Assembly (NCBI RefSeq): GCF_900100715.1
Contig: NZ_FNCA01000008.1
Coordinates: forward strand, 1-64,000
Length of the DNA stretch: 64,000 bases
Source of the DNA: Methanolobus vulcani
Lineage (GTDB): Archaea; Halobacteriota; Methanosarcinia; Methanosarcinales; Methanosarcinaceae
Reading direction: 5' to 3'
Position numbers and translations under genes: made by a program. Below, piece after piece: positions 41,740 through 52,930 of this stretch. The notes under the pieces were generated by a model that was not told where the DNA came from, made no database searches, and saw only the letters and a program-made list of their open reading frames with translations. Positions within the stretch are counted from its first letter, which is position 1; every line of letters starts with the position of its first letter.

Positions 41740-41773
41740 GTACGGACGCCAATGTTAAAAAGGTGAGTTTTTT

Positions 41774-41884
41774 ATGAAAAGTAGTACTTATGTTGAAATT
41801 AAGAAAGGTCTTCTGATATTTCTGGTCTATACTTTTCTAATGGTATCATTGGGAATTATGTCCCAGGTGACTGGATTTATTTAA
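41774..41884 (+). CDS. 36-aa single-span membrane peptide
   Basis: AAAGGTGAG lies seven bases before the ATG and a TATA box 42 bases before it, a complete short gene. The peptide is MKSSTYVEIKKG followed by one hydrophobic segment LLIFLVYTFLMVSLGI and a short tail SQVTGFI. It has one membrane helix and no cysteine. Such peptides often bind and modulate membrane complexes; nothing here tells which. It converges with the NAPRTase gene. Confidence 0.5.
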   Translation: MKSSTYVEIKKGLLIFLVYTFLMVSLGIMSQVTGFI

Positions 41885-41909
41885 TCCCGACTCTTCCAAT
41901 ATGATTTTC

Positions 41910-43118
41910 TTAATCATCAAGTCCTTTACGGCCGAAAATATAGTTTGCCACCCTTAAGGCATCCTTATCTCCTGTCTCTTTTCCTTCGTCATCACTCAAT
42001 TTTACAACTGGTATATCATTGACACTATGCAGTTTAATGACCATGTTCAGAGGTGGACTTGAGCGGAAAAAATCATAATTGTTTGTAAGGCTGGTACCTA
42101 TTCCGAAAGTGCAGTTTATGTGTCCCGCACATTTCTTCTTTATTTCAATAGCAGCAGTAGCTGAAAGTGAATCACTGAACACCACTACCTTTGTCAGTGG
42201 ATCAATTCCCATTTTCTGATAGTGCTCTATGACCCTGTCCGCAAAGACAAGCGGATCACCGCTATCATGACGCACACCATCGTAAAGTTTGGATAATTTC
42301 AGGTTGAAATTCCTGAAGAAAGGCTCTGAGCCAAAAGTATCAGAAAGAGCAATACCAAGATTTCCCTTGTAAACGCTTACCCAGTTCTCCAGTGCAAAAA
42401 GATTAGCATTTCGCATTCCGATAAGTGCGGAAATTCCCATAATCCATTCATGACCTATTGTACCTATGGGTCTGACACCATATTTTTTCGCAAGATAAAC
42501 ATTACTTGTACCTGAGAACGCCTTACATTTATGTAATACTTTTACAGCAATGTCATGTATTTTGAAACTGCGTCTTCTGCGGGTTCCGAACTCTGAAAAA
42601 CTACAGTTGTTCTGTTCAAGTTCCCTGCCTATCTTTCCCATAAGATCAGCGTAATCCTGCAACAGTTCATCATAAACTCTGCCAGTATCAGGGTCTGTAT
42701 TTTTCCAGTCACTTTCTACCATATCAAAATAAAGCTCGGAAAGTGTTGCCATAAGGACGATCTCCCAGAGAATACTGCTGTGCCAGGGTCCTTTTACCAC
42801 AAGGTCAAGATTGTTATCTTCAGTCAGGGACACAGATACTTCCGAAGGGTCAAAACGATAATTTCTGAGATATTCTACATAACTGGGTTTAAAAAAAGGA
42901 CATTCAGCTTTCAGCCATTTGTATTCATCATCTGTCAGGCGGAATAAAGGAATCTCTTCCCTGATAAGCCTTTTAAGCTCTTCAACAAATTCCGGTGTGA
43001 AGCGCTGTTCTCCTCTGTTGGTGAATCTGTATTCTGCAGATGCCTGCGGGAACAGCTCAAGAACTGCCATCTGCATGGTCAATTTGTATAGGTCGTTATC
43101 CAGTATTGAGCAAATCAA
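41910..43118 (-). CDS. pncB: nicotinate phosphoribosyltransferase
   Basis: 402 residues, the size of the PncB1 class. It joins nicotinate to PRPP in NAD salvage. Signatures: [18 protein letters not shown] at the N-terminus, the catalytic-His region [33 protein letters not shown], and [11 protein letters not shown] for phosphate binding. The start is a TTG at 43118 with GGGGAT eight bases upstream; there is no ATG near the N-terminus. It diverges from a wHTH regulator 199 bases away, which could control it. Confidence 0.92.
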   Translation of the reverse strand: MICSILDNDLYKLTMQMAVLELFPQASAEYRFTNRGEQRFTPEFVEELKRLIREEIPLFRLTDDEYKWLKAECPFFKPSYVEYLRNYRFDPSEVSVSLTEDNNLDLVVKGPWHSSILWEIVLMATLSELYFDMVESDWKNTDPDTGRVYDELLQDYADLMGKIGRELEQNNCSFSEFGTRRRRSFKIHDIAVKVLHKCKAFSGTSNVYLAKKYGVRPIGTIGHEWIMGISALIGMRNANLFALENWVSVYKGNLGIALSDTFGSEPFFRNFNLKLSKLYDGVRHDSGDPLVFADRVIEHYQKMGIDPLTKVVVFSDSLSATAAIEIKKKCAGHINCTFGIGTSLTNNYDFFRSSPPLNMVIKLHSVNDIPVVKLSDDEGKETGDKDALRVANYIFGRKGLDD

Positions 43119-43317
43119 GTTGATTCATCCCCATAAGTCAGTAATAAATAGTTGCTGTAAAGCTTCCTACATGCCTACACTCTTCATCTATATATCATGT
43201 TTGATTGTGTTCATCATTTTTGCCTGCATATTTCATCTTTCTGGAAATCAGTTCAGTATAGATTAATATAGTTTCATAACATCATACTGTACAAGGTTAA
43301 AAACAGGAAGGATATTT

Positions 43318-44115
43318 TTGAGTAGCAATGCAATCACTGATGATACTGCCGCAGGTAGCGTTATGGAGAATGTCTATCTGGAAGAGTTCAGGAACCTCAG
43401 GTCTGAGATCAAATCCCTGAAAAAAGATGTCAACAGAGCACTGGAAATATCCGGTCACAGACATTCGGATGCTCTTTTCATGGAGATGAAAGGTGGCCTT
43501 TCCAGACCGCTTATCCAATATATGCTTGCCGACACAAAAGAAAATCTTGGAATTGGTCTTAATTCAAGCTGCAAGCATGGTGATTCCTGTAAATCTGCTT
43601 TTTCAGGCCTGCTTCAGGAAATGGCATTGCTTTTGCTTGAGGATAGAGTTAATGAAACATCTCTGGTAGAATTTAGGCAAAGGTTTGAAGAGCTTAAAGA
43701 CATGGCAGTCTTTGAGAATTGTGACAACTGTCTGGAAACTACAACCCGGATATTTGAAAAACAGGTGGAACTCATAAGGTCGTTCAGTATATCTCCGGCT
43801 GAAGAACAATCTTCTCTCAATACTATGAATATAGAAAACATATCAGATGACATCGTAAGTCAGATATGCGAACCGCTTGCCAACAGGCAAAGACTCTTAA
43901 TTCTCCGTCTTGTGAACTCGTCCACAAGAAGTTTTTCTGATATATCCAAAGGCACCGGTCTTAGAGGTGGTAATCTTCTGTTCCACATACAAAAACTTCT
44001 TGATACCGATATGATAGTCCAGAGAAGCGAGCGTGGGGACTATATGATCACAAGAAAAGGTCATATGACTTTAAAAGGAATGGCTGAGCTTTTTGAGAAG
44101 CTCAGCAAAATCTAA
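43318..44115 (+). CDS. Cys-containing winged-helix transcriptional regulator (265 aa)
   Basis: The N-terminal ~60 residues look coiled (EFRNLRSEIKSLKKDVNRAL). The middle has a C-x5-C pair (CKHGDSC) and CDNC, candidates for metal or redox sensing. The C-terminal ~80 residues are an ArsR-type winged helix: ISDDIVSQICEPLANRQRLL, then STRSFSDISKGTGLRGGNLL and FHIQKLLDTDMIVQ. Methanogen Msr-type regulators have the reverse order (HTH first), so this is a different family. It probably starts at a TTG (43318) with AGGAAGGA upstream. The nearest candidate target is the divergent pncB. Confidence 0.8.
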   Translation: MSSNAITDDTAAGSVMENVYLEEFRNLRSEIKSLKKDVNRALEISGHRHSDALFMEMKGGLSRPLIQYMLADTKENLGIGLNSSCKHGDSCKSAFSGLLQEMALLLLEDRVNETSLVEFRQRFEELKDMAVFENCDNCLETTTRIFEKQVELIRSFSISPAEEQSSLNTMNIENISDDIVSQICEPLANRQRLLILRLVNSSTRSFSDISKGTGLRGGNLLFHIQKLLDTDMIVQRSERGDYMITRKGHMTLKGMAELFEKLSKI

Positions 44116-44129
44116 TTATTCGATCTCAA

Positions 44130-47100
44130 TTAAACAAGCATGGCATTAATACTGCCACTTGCTTCTGTCTTTTTTACCTTTGAAGACGCTTTTGCATTTT
44201 TGCTGACTTTAAACTTGGAAACCAGTACCTGCATGTCAGCAGAAATAGTTGATAATACCTGTGCTGAAGCTGCGAGCTCCTGCATTGACGCTGTCTGCTG
44301 TTGTATAGCTGCAGCTGTCTGCTGAGTTCCGGCAGCAGATTCTTCGGAGATGGTAGCAACTTCTTCAATTGAGGTTACAACCTGGTCAATTGACGATGCC
44401 TGCTGTTCTGCCAGTGATGCCATCATCTGGACCATGGTCATGATCTCTTCTCCAGAGCTGACAACCTTTGCTACGGATTCCACTGCCTCTTCAAGAGATT
44501 CATATCCAACAGCAACCTCATTGTTCACCTGTTCCATTGAGGTCACTGCACCATTGGTTCCGTCCTGCATCTCATGAATCAGGTTTGCAATTTGCTTTGC
44601 AGCATTACCGGAATCCTCTGCCAGTTTTCTAACTTCATCTGCAACAACAGCAAATCCACGCCCATGTTCTCCTGCTCTTGCAGCCTCAATAGCAGCATTA
44701 AGAGCAAGGAGGTTGGTCTGGTCTGCAATATTTGTGATAAGGTTAACAATTTCATCGATACGAGTGGATTTTTCAGCCAGGTCATTTATCTGTCTGGCAG
44801 AATCACCGGATGCATCTCTTATGCTATCCATCTTATGTTTGAGAGTATTGGCAATATTCCCAAGGTTCTGTATAAGCTGATTTGAAGTAACAGAGGTTTC
44901 TGCAGTTTTGCTGGAGTTCTCTGCAACTTCCTGAACTGCATTTGTCATTTCATCCATGGATTTTGTAACCTGTTCGGTCTTCAGGGACTGTACCTGTGCA
45001 CCTCTTGCCATCTCCTCAACCGTTGATGATATTTCTGTGGCCGCATAGGTAAGTTCACCGGAAGATGCGGAGATCTGTTCTGCTGTAGCAGCAACGTTCT
45101 GTGCAGATCTTAACATATTACCTACGATCTCATTCAAGGCCAGTCTGCAGTTCTCAACTCCTTCTGAGAGCGTCTTGAATTCTCCAACACCTTCCACTTC
45201 CACTTCTCTTGTCAGGTCATTGGCTGCAATAGCCTCCAGCACTTCATTAGAATCCTCGATAATAGACTGTAATCCTTCACCAAACATGTTCAGGGTATCT
45301 GAGAGTTTCTTGAAGTCACCTCGTGTCTCTATGACAGTTCTGCTATCCAGTTTACCTTCTGCATAATCAGTGATTATCCTTGAAGTTTCTTCAATAGGTG
45401 TTACAATGGCATCAAGACAATTATTCACACCTTCTACAATTTTCCTGAAGTCTCCTCCATGTTTAGATGCATCTGCCCTGGTTTCCAGTCTGCCATCAAC
45501 ACCTGCATCAGCCAGCATTATTGCATCTGCAACAAGCAAATTTACGGCATCGATACACTGGTTTATGTTGTTCTTGATCTCGTTGAAATCTCCCTGGTAC
45601 TCATCTGTGATCTTATCAGGAATGTTACCTTTTGATATACGGTCAATATATTCCGCAGCGACGTTAAGAGGTCCTATAACCGCATCAAGGGTTGAATTGA
45701 CACCTTCTATTATATTCCTGTAATTACCTTCAAAAATGGTAGGGTCAGCACGCTCATCAAGTCTTCCTGCAATGGCTGCATTCACAAGGTCTTCCACACC
45801 TTTTGTAATTTCCATCTCTTTACTTATGTCAAGAACATATTCCAGACCACCTACTAACTCCCCGTCTTTATCACGTAATGCAGTTCCGGTGTATCTGATT
45901 GGAATGGTACCTCCCGGCAGGTTTGCTTTCGTATCGCCTGTGCATACCTCTCCGGTTTTCATGGCACGGCTGACTCTGCATTCTTCTGTGTTACAATGTG
46001 GGGTATTGAAAAGATCAAAACATTTCCGACCAAGACATTCTCCGGTAGTACATCCGACAGCAGAAGCTGCAGCATTATTCATAAACTGGACTGTGAACTC
46101 CTTGTCAACAATCATGACAGGCGTCGGTATCTTTTCAAGGTAATCAACCTTGACATTAGCATCTTCGATGGCATTTCTGATCTCTGTTTTATCAACAACT
46201 ATCTCAAGTGCACCAACAATATTTCCTTTCTGATTTCTTATTGGGACACCATTGTATTCAATGCATAATTCCTGTTCTCCAGGATGTGCAAATGTCTCGC
46301 TTGTTTCACTCTTATTTGAATTCATAGCCCTTGCACAGGCACATTTTCCCGTAAGACAATCATCAGTCTTGAAATGATCGTAACACTTGTCACCAATCAG
46401 TTGTTCTTTTGTTGCACCTAGAACATCGGCTCCTGAATTATTTATGTAAGAAATGTTAAAGTCCCTGTCAATTAGCATTAACGGGGCTGGTATGTGGTTT
46501 ATGTGCCCAACTAATGTGTCAATAACCTGATTGATATTGTTTACCAGTTCACCATATTTGCCATCAAAGACTTCAGCATTACCTCTGGTATCTATCTTTC
46601 CTGCAATAGCCGCATTGATAAGGGAATTTGTTTCTTCAAGAAGCATGCTAAGGGAAGCAATGCACAGGTTCAGGTTGTTCTTTATCTCGTTGAAATCACC
46701 TTTGTAATCATCAGTGATTATATCAGGAATATCTCCCTTTGATATCCTGTCCACATATTCTGCTGTAACATTCAGTGGTCCTATCACGGCATCCAGACAG
46801 TTGTTCACCCTTTCCACAACTCTTCTGAAGTCTCCTGAGTGTCTGCTTGCATCTGCTCTTGTATCAAGTTGTCCTGCAATTCCTGCGTTTGCCAGCACAA
46901 GAGAATCTTCAACAAGTAAGTTGATGGCATCGATACACTGATTCAGGTTATTCTTTATCTCGTTGAAATCCCCGTTGTACTCATCTTTGATTTTTTCTGG
47001 AATGTCACCTTTTGATATCCTGTCCACATATTCTGCTGTAACATTCAGTGGTCCTATCACGGCATCCAGACAGTTGTTCACCCCATCCACAACTCTTCTG

Positions 47101-47951
47101 AAGTCTCCTGAGTGCCTGCTTGAATCTGCTCTTGTATCGAGTTGTCCTTCAACTCCAGCATTTGCCAGCATCATTGAGTCATCAACAAGTAAGTTGATGG
47201 CATCGATACACTGATTCAGGTTATTCTTTATCTCGTTGAAATCCCCGTTGTAGTCATCAGTGATCATATCAGGAATATCTCCCTTTGATAACCTGTCTAC
47301 ATATTCTGCTGTAACATTCAGTGGTCCTATCACAGCGTCCAGACAGTTGTTCACTCCTTCCACAACTCTCCTGAAGTCTCCTGAGTGTTTGCTTGCATCC
47401 GCTCTTGTATCAAGTTGCCCTGCTATCCCTGCGTTAGCCAGTATAAGGGAGTCTTCCACAAGGAAATTCACAGCATCTATACATTGGTTGAGGTTGTTCT
47501 TTATCTCGTTGAAATCCCCTTTGTATTCATCTGTGATCTTTTCAGGTATGTCACCTTTTGATATACGGTCAATATATTCTGCAGAAACATTCAGTGGTCC
47601 TATCACAGCATCAAGTAGCTCATTAATGCCACTGAGAATTTCCTTTGAAGGACCTTCAAAGTTTTCTGCCATTGCTCTTGAATCAAGTTTTCCATCAACA
47701 GCATTTTCCACAAGAGCCGAAATTTCATCTAGCAGTACTACTGCACTATCGCAAACCCTTGCATTTTCTTCCAGCTCTTCTATCTTTGCATTCATATCTG
47801 AAAAGCTGTCTAGTAAAAGATTTATTTGTTCAGCAGCATTCTGGTTCTCAGAATGTGATTGTGCTTGTATTCTGGCATCTAAATTGCCGTTCATAAATTG
47901 AACAAGAACTTCTGATATTTCAGATTGAAATCCTGTATCTTTTTTAAACAT
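44130..47951 (-). CDS. cytosolic poly-HAMP chemoreceptor with two PAS domains (1273 aa)
   Basis: No membrane helix. A short N-terminus is followed by a run of HAMP pairs in 91-residue units ([20 protein letters not shown], then [20 protein letters not shown], then [20 protein letters not shown]); four are in tandem, then two PAS domains ([40 protein letters not shown]), each with a Cys-rich loop ([19 protein letters not shown]), a fifth unit, and an MCP signalling domain ([20 protein letters not shown], then [18 protein letters not shown]). PAS cysteines could bind haem or sense redox. It would signal to CheA, which is not in the window. The ATG at 47951 (MFKKDTG) is chosen over the GTG at 47966. 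Confidence 0.9.
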   Translation of the reverse strand: MFKKDTGFQSEISEVLVQFMNGNLDARIQAQSHSENQNAAEQINLLLDSFSDMNAKIEELEENARVCDSAVVLLDEISALVENAVDGKLDSRAMAENFEGPSKEILSGINELLDAVIGPLNVSAEYIDRISKGDIPEKITDEYKGDFNEIKNNLNQCIDAVNFLVEDSLILANAGIAGQLDTRADASKHSGDFRRVVEGVNNCLDAVIGPLNVTAEYVDRLSKGDIPDMITDDYNGDFNEIKNNLNQCIDAINLLVDDSMMLANAGVEGQLDTRADSSRHSGDFRRVVDGVNNCLDAVIGPLNVTAEYVDRISKGDIPEKIKDEYNGDFNEIKNNLNQCIDAINLLVEDSLVLANAGIAGQLDTRADASRHSGDFRRVVERVNNCLDAVIGPLNVTAEYVDRISKGDIPDIITDDYKGDFNEIKNNLNLCIASLSMLLEETNSLINAAIAGKIDTRGNAEVFDGKYGELVNNINQVIDTLVGHINHIPAPLMLIDRDFNISYINNSGADVLGATKEQLIGDKCYDHFKTDDCLTGKCACARAMNSNKSETSETFAHPGEQELCIEYNGVPIRNQKGNIVGALEIVVDKTEIRNAIEDANVKVDYLEKIPTPVMIVDKEFTVQFMNNAAASAVGCTTGECLGRKCFDLFNTPHCNTEECRVSRAMKTGEVCTGDTKANLPGGTIPIRYTGTALRDKDGELVGGLEYVLDISKEMEITKGVEDLVNAAIAGRLDERADPTIFEGNYRNIIEGVNSTLDAVIGPLNVAAEYIDRISKGNIPDKITDEYQGDFNEIKNNINQCIDAVNLLVADAIMLADAGVDGRLETRADASKHGGDFRKIVEGVNNCLDAIVTPIEETSRIITDYAEGKLDSRTVIETRGDFKKLSDTLNMFGEGLQSIIEDSNEVLEAIAANDLTREVEVEGVGEFKTLSEGVENCRLALNEIVGNMLRSAQNVAATAEQISASSGELTYAATEISSTVEEMARGAQVQSLKTEQVTKSMDEMTNAVQEVAENSSKTAETSVTSNQLIQNLGNIANTLKHKMDSIRDASGDSARQINDLAEKSTRIDEIVNLITNIADQTNLLALNAAIEAARAGEHGRGFAVVADEVRKLAEDSGNAAKQIANLIHEMQDGTNGAVTSMEQVNNEVAVGYESLEEAVESVAKVVSSGEEIMTMVQMMASLAEQQASSIDQVVTSIEEVATISEESAAGTQQTAAAIQQQTASMQELAASAQVLSTISADMQVLVSKFKVSKNAKASSKVKKTEASGSINAMLV
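46741..47832 (-). repeat. four tandem 273-bp repeats encoding HAMP pairs
   Basis: Starts of the same segment (GATAT/GATAA, then CTGTCCACATATTC-like) fall at 46741, 47014, 47287 and 47560, exactly 273 bases apart. Long identical tracts, such as CATATTCTGCTGTAACATTC in three of the units, show recent duplication or gene conversion. The number of units could differ among strains. Confidence 0.85.
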
Positions 47952-48214
47952 CCCTATCCCTTTCACAACAGTTTAATTGTTACCCATAAAAATATCCACA
48001 TACATCTAAGCTGACAGATATTTTTACAAAGATTCGAATAATTAAACTTTTTAATTGTACTACACATTATATATATATATTTATGTATTGTAGTTTATTT
48101 ATTTATAATGTTGTTATTTAGTACGAACTACAGAAAACAGGCTACATTTAAACAAAAAAAACAAAATATAGAAAAAAGTAGGATTGTAAAAAGAGAGCAA
48201 TTATGAAACTTCAA

Positions 48215-48556
48215 TCAGCATTCATTCCACATTGAATAGATGGACATAACTTCCTGAGCTCTCTCTTTTCCCATCTTTTCAGCTATTACATCAAGGAAGA
48301 CGGTCATATAATGAGGCTGTACGCATCCGAGGCTCTCTTCACCAGTTTTGATAAGTGAAAGGAGATACTCAAGATCATCTGCATCAAGAGCTGATATTCT
48401 GCTCCTAAAATCCTCTTCGTTTTTAGCATAGTGGTTTGAAAGTGGAGGAAGTATTGATCTGTATGGTGCCTTTGAACCGGCACATTCAAGTCCTTCGCAT
48501 TCCGGAGCTACCTTTTTCAATACTGCAATGTCTCTGGGGGAAAGTTCTCTTGCCAT
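48215..48556 (-). CDS. conserved-looking hypothetical protein (113 aa)
   Basis: GGGTAA lies before the ATG at 48556. Mostly helical and soluble: MARELSPRDIAVLKKVAPEC, then EGLECAGSKAPYRSILPPLS, then LDADDLEYLLSLIKTGEESL, then EKMGKERAQEVMSIY. Four cysteines: C20 and C25 (CEGLEC), C78 (LGCVQPHY) and the C-terminal residue. I recognise no family. It lies between the chemoreceptor and the U32 gene on the same strand, but gaps of 90-250 bases argue against one operon. Confidence 0.6.
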   Translation of the reverse strand: MARELSPRDIAVLKKVAPECEGLECAGSKAPYRSILPPLSNHYAKNEEDFRSRISALDADDLEYLLSLIKTGEESLGCVQPHYMTVFLDVIAEKMGKERAQEVMSIYSMWNEC

Positions 48557-48644
48557 GGTAATTACCCTGTCGTTTTTAAATAGTGCTATCAGTACTATTC
48601 CATGAAGTATAATGTCCTTATGCTTTTTATGTTGGTACTATAAT

Positions 48645-51119
48645 CTAAAGAACACCTTTGAAGTAATGACCTTCGTCATATTCTTCTTCCCTGCTATTCT
48701 TCAGTTTGATCTGTTTACCATCAAGTGCTTTCCTGAAATTGCGTGTTATATCCTTTACATCATCCCTGTCATAAAGCGAGAGGTCAAGTCTCAGCACATC
48801 CGCACCGGTTACAGATAATTCATCCAGTTTTTCCAGCATATTAAGGACAGTGGAATTATAGATCAGTGTACGTTCATCCTTTCTCATGACAGGGAATGAA
48901 CCTTTGGTGCTGTCTATCAATAAGACCTCACTATTTTCATCTATTGTTTCGTCCTGAAGAAGTGGTTTGAGCAGGTCGTTCTTTGTAACAAGCAAAAGTT
49001 CACGTCCATAGGCCAAAACTTCTATCTGAACGTCAGGATTTGTGTTCCTGCAGACAGCCTTGGTTTCTTCAAGGTTCAGCTCGGTTGAAAGGGTAACACG
49101 ATAAGCCCCGGAACTTCCAAATGCATTGGCTGTCCAGGCATTGAAAGGGTTGAACTCTTTCTGCGCTACAAAACCGGTTCCAAGTTCATTTGCAAGCTGC
49201 ACTGTTCCATAATTGGAACACGCAAGTTTGAATCCGGAATCAGTGACCTGCTGCATGAGTTGTTTTAATTCAGGCATTTCCTCTTCAAAGGAGATTGCAG
49301 GTGTCATGAGAACCAGTTCAACATTCTTTTCTTTCAGTCCCATTGTCCTGAGAATATTGTCCTCGTTCATCATTTCACTGAAAAGAGAAATTGGTGCATA
49401 AACAATATCTGCTCCTGATTTTGATGCAACTATTACAGAGTCGACATCAGAAACCTCAACGCTCAGCAGCGGCTCGTTTTTCTTTTTGCTTTTCTTCTTG
49501 CGGTCAAACCCTGTGGAAACATCAGGGCAAGGACGGTTGCGTCCCTGCATATCAAAACGTGATTCATACAATTTGTCTACTGCTTCTCTTCTAGTGCCTG
49601 AAAGTGCTCCCAGAGGAATGAATATGTTTTCATCTACATCCAGAATTATATCTTCTGCATGGAATGTAGTATCGCCAAGTTTTCCAAGCGCCGTGATGAT
49701 TTGTTCTCTGCTTGTGGGAGCTTTCTTTGCTTCTTCTACAACATAATCCCCAATGGCTTCCGTTTCGAGATTGCGGCTTTTGACGTTGATCTTCAGTTTT
49801 TCCCCTTTGTGCGCATGAATAGTTATGGTAAGGGGTGTTGTCATCAAATCCATATTCTGCAATCTTTCAAGCATCTGTGGGTCCATGGATACATATACTT
49901 CATCATGTTTCCTCACTGATTTGCTTGTTCTAGGACTTATCAGCAGGGTTGCAGTTTCACCTTTATGCGCAATCTCAACAGGCTTATCATCAACAAGAAT
50001 TCCATCAATACGGCACCCAATTATCCTTATTTTTGTGTTGATGCTGATACCATCATTGACCTTGATGTCCTGTTCAGGTACAATGGTGAGTCTTCCCTCT
50101 TTCTCGGATTTGACGATGTTTGCAACTTTTCCAAGATAAGCACCGTAGTTTGCACTATACTTGCGCTGGGTCACATCTTCCTCACCAAGCACAAAGCCTC
50201 TCGTAAAACCCCGGTAGAATAACTTTGCAAGCTCGGTTTCCATCTCCTCGAGTTCTTCGTCTGTGAAGTTCTCTCCGGTTTTGCACACCTTCTCTGCAAC
50301 AGCCTTGTAGGTTCTTACACTGGCGGTCACGTATTCAGGCTTTTTCATCCTGCCTTCTATTTTAAGACTTTTTACACCGGTCTTTATTATATCTGCAAGC
50401 CCGGGAAAAGTACAGAGTTCAGCACAGCTTATTGGGTAGCCACCTACAATATTGCTGTCAATTATCTTTCCATCTGCAGACATCTTGTATTGTCTTCGGC
50501 ATGGCTGGAAACATGCTCCACGATTTGCGCTTCTGTCAGTAATTGCAGTACTGAAAAGGCATCTTCCTGAAAATGAATAACAAAGTGCACCGTGAACAAA
50601 GAGTTCGATTTCAATGTTTGTTTTGTCAATTATGCTTTTGACCTGCTCGGTTGTCAGTTCCCTTGAAAGTATAACTCGTGAAGCCCCTGCATTACCAATA
50701 AAGTCAACACCCTGCGGGTTGTGAATGGTCATCTGGGTGCTTGCATGTAATGGAAGGTCAGGGAAATGTTCTTTCAGCAGGAAGAAAAGACCAAGATCCT
50801 CAAGGATTATTGCATCGATCTTGTAAGAATAAGCTTTATGCACAACATTGATGGCTTCCCGCATCTCATATTGTTTAAGTGGAATATTAAGGGCCAGGAA
50901 AACTTTAACTCCATAGGAATGTGCAAGTTCGATATTCTCCCTCAGTTCTTCTATTGCGAAGTTCTTTGCACCCTGGCGTGCATTGAACTCTCCTACTCCA
51001 AGATAGACGGCATCTGCTCCTCCTTTTATGGCAGCCCTTAAGGCTTCAGGATCACCGGCGGGAGCCAGTACCTCAGGAGGCGTGCAGACTGAATTCATTG
51101 AATTATAATTAGTATGCAT
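48645..51119 (-). CDS. U32 family protein (RlhA/TrhP-like, with DUF3656-type C-terminus)
   Basis: 824 residues. The U32 core at the N-terminus: EVLAPAGDPEALRAAIKGGA, then ADAVYLGVGEFNARQGAKNF, VFLALNIPL, LPLHASTQMTIHNPQG, SRELTTEQV, FVHGALCYSFSGRCLFS, RSANRGACFQPCRRQY, and SLKIEGRMKKPEYV. Cysteines of this region bind an Fe-S cluster in RlhA-like proteins. Members hydroxylate 23S rRNA (RlhA) or tRNA uridine (TrhP) rather than act as peptidases; which applies here is not decidable. The length beyond ~450 residues matches RlhA with its accessory C-terminal domains. It follows the Rsm22-like gene by 14 bases, a likely operon for rRNA modification. Confidence 0.85.
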   Translation of the reverse strand: MHTNYNSMNSVCTPPEVLAPAGDPEALRAAIKGGADAVYLGVGEFNARQGAKNFAIEELRENIELAHSYGVKVFLALNIPLKQYEMREAINVVHKAYSYKIDAIILEDLGLFFLLKEHFPDLPLHASTQMTIHNPQGVDFIGNAGASRVILSRELTTEQVKSIIDKTNIEIELFVHGALCYSFSGRCLFSTAITDRSANRGACFQPCRRQYKMSADGKIIDSNIVGGYPISCAELCTFPGLADIIKTGVKSLKIEGRMKKPEYVTASVRTYKAVAEKVCKTGENFTDEELEEMETELAKLFYRGFTRGFVLGEEDVTQRKYSANYGAYLGKVANIVKSEKEGRLTIVPEQDIKVNDGISINTKIRIIGCRIDGILVDDKPVEIAHKGETATLLISPRTSKSVRKHDEVYVSMDPQMLERLQNMDLMTTPLTITIHAHKGEKLKINVKSRNLETEAIGDYVVEEAKKAPTSREQIITALGKLGDTTFHAEDIILDVDENIFIPLGALSGTRREAVDKLYESRFDMQGRNRPCPDVSTGFDRKKKSKKKNEPLLSVEVSDVDSVIVASKSGADIVYAPISLFSEMMNEDNILRTMGLKEKNVELVLMTPAISFEEEMPELKQLMQQVTDSGFKLACSNYGTVQLANELGTGFVAQKEFNPFNAWTANAFGSSGAYRVTLSTELNLEETKAVCRNTNPDVQIEVLAYGRELLLVTKNDLLKPLLQDETIDENSEVLLIDSTKGSFPVMRKDERTLIYNSTVLNMLEKLDELSVTGADVLRLDLSLYDRDDVKDITRNFRKALDGKQIKLKNSREEEYDEGHYFKGVL

Positions 51120-51133
51120 GCAAATCAGTTAGA

Positions 51134-52666
51134 TCAGTTGTAATCGTCTGTTTCGTTCTCGTCAACATATTGTGATTCTATAATAGTACCTTTTCCTACC
51201 AGCAGATTATATGAATCATTTGCTTCATTGTACTTGACAAGAACGTTGAATATTTTGATGATACTGCCATATGGCGCTTTTGTGAGAACTTCGTTATCCT
51301 CTGAAAGGTTATGGGAAGGGATAACAGTGTATACTGCCTTTTTTGAAGTACCGTCACATACACGGAAAAGTTTATACTTTTCATCCCCAAGGTCTCCTGA
51401 CATAACAGAACAGATGACATTGATACGCTTTTTGTTGTGTTTTTCAATTTGTGACAGGCGGGCAAACTTTGATTTTGCAGACATATCAATGAAGTGTTTT
51501 GCAAGTTTATCTTTTCGAAGTATTGCATAAGAGTATTTAATGTCAGTATTGATGTAACGGTATGGTTCATCACACTGGGCAAGCGTTTCCATAAGTCTTG
51601 TGGTTTTGATGTCCTTTTTCTGCCCAAAGCTCCAGCAATTTTCAAGGCTGCATTCTCCAGACCATAGGAATGTGCAGGGGCTATATATCCTGACACCCAT
51701 TTTCTTCAGCATGATGGTAAGCCTGCGAAGTTCGGTTGAATTAGTCTTGTCAGCAGGTTCGATTATTACTATATTTCCATCCTGTGAGAGTTTTTCAGCC
51801 ATGCTTTTTACAAGACCGGCTTTCTCTTCCAGACTCATGTCTTTGATTTCGTTAAGGACATTGGAAAATACCATGAGGTCAATATTATCAGGCAGCTTTT
51901 TGATGTCAAGTTTTGATACATCTGCCCTGATGGGTTCTTTAACTGTGATATTGGATTTGATGGCTGCATATTGTGGTACCAGGAAATTGTAAGCCTCTAC
52001 ATTCTCATCGAAAAGTTCAACTGAATATATCTCAGCCTTGTGGTCGTCCAGGCGATTGTACATATCGACAAGCGCTAATGGAATTGTACCAGGTCCGCTT
52101 CCAACATCAAGTATTTTCATACGGGTCTTTAATAGTCCGTCCTTTGCCATTTCATAGAGCAGGTACTGGAATTGTATAAAATAGACTGGAAACTGATATG
52201 CCAGATAGCCAAGTACACTGTAGCCTTTTTCATAGCTTATGTTCCTGGAACTGCCTTCGCTCCAGTAACTTGCTTTTTGCATGCGTATGGCTTTTCTTAT
52301 CTTATCAAGTGTCTGTGGATCGTCCCAGCTTTTACTTGTTTTTTTCTCGATGTACTGTTCGATAAGACGTTCAAGCTTTCTGGAAACAGCAGCAGATCCA
52401 AAGAATTTCTCATTCTTCTTTATTTCTTCCTCACTGAGGGTCATCTGCCTGGAGGGGGATGCACGGACAATACGATAATCGTCATTTTCAGTAATGATAT
52501 CAGTACCCATATCGAAAAGAAGAGGGCTGAGTATCTGGTGTATTTGCTGGAGGGATGCCTCTTCTTTCAGATAATCCCTTAATTCTGACAACATGAATTC
52601 CTGTTTCATACGTGAAACATATTTGAAAGTAGATATGATCTCCCTGTCTGACATTAATGGATTCAT
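51134..52666 (-). CDS. Rsm22-family methyltransferase-like protein
   Basis: 510 residues. The middle holds a Rossmann SAM-binding domain: MKILDVGSGPGTIPLALVDM, then EIYSVELFDENVEAYNFLVP, and LMVFSNVLNEIKDMSLEEKA. A Cys cluster follows (YSPCTFLWSGECSLENCWSF), as in mitochondrial Rsm22, where it holds an Fe-S cluster. The N-terminal ~150 residues carry conserved helical features (YLAYQFPVYFIQFQYLLYEM). Rsm22 assists small-subunit ribosome assembly; methylation activity is unproven. It is upstream of the U32 gene. The ATG at 52666 has GGGGTAACAGG upstream. Confidence 0.8.
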   Translation of the reverse strand: MNPLMSDREIISTFKYVSRMKQEFMLSELRDYLKEEASLQQIHQILSPLLFDMGTDIITENDDYRIVRASPSRQMTLSEEEIKKNEKFFGSAAVSRKLERLIEQYIEKKTSKSWDDPQTLDKIRKAIRMQKASYWSEGSSRNISYEKGYSVLGYLAYQFPVYFIQFQYLLYEMAKDGLLKTRMKILDVGSGPGTIPLALVDMYNRLDDHKAEIYSVELFDENVEAYNFLVPQYAAIKSNITVKEPIRADVSKLDIKKLPDNIDLMVFSNVLNEIKDMSLEEKAGLVKSMAEKLSQDGNIVIIEPADKTNSTELRRLTIMLKKMGVRIYSPCTFLWSGECSLENCWSFGQKKDIKTTRLMETLAQCDEPYRYINTDIKYSYAILRKDKLAKHFIDMSAKSKFARLSQIEKHNKKRINVICSVMSGDLGDEKYKLFRVCDGTSKKAVYTVIPSHNLSEDNEVLTKAPYGSIIKIFNVLVKYNEANDSYNLLVGKGTIIESQYVDENETDDYN

Positions 52667-52930
52667 AGCCTGTTACCCCTGATAAATATAGTGATGAAAA
52701 AGTGGTGAAAAAGCGATGAAAAATAACAGATTTTTTGATATCTTACCTATAATACTATTATATATTATGCTAAACCGTGATATTTATATGGGATGGGGTC
52801 GTAATCAATTTTAGTTGTCTTAACACAAGTAAATTGGACCTGGTCCAAATATCATGGCAACAGATCTCACTTAAATGCATATAAATTCCCTTTGGACGAG
52901 GGATAAAATCATTTAAAAAGGACTGTCTAT

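Larger units (their letters stand above)
41115..41773. other. 659-bp intergenic region
   Basis: Contains the promoter of the minus-strand operon at its left end. In the middle, 41400-41510 has a stop-free stretch on the plus strand reading NGKTKIVKDAGITVTLSPQT and MSVKGR then TAA, protein-like but with no start; it may be a gene remnant. A terminator-like hairpin lies at 41580, and the promoter of the 36-aa ORF at 41732. No RNA gene recognised. Confidence 0.45.
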
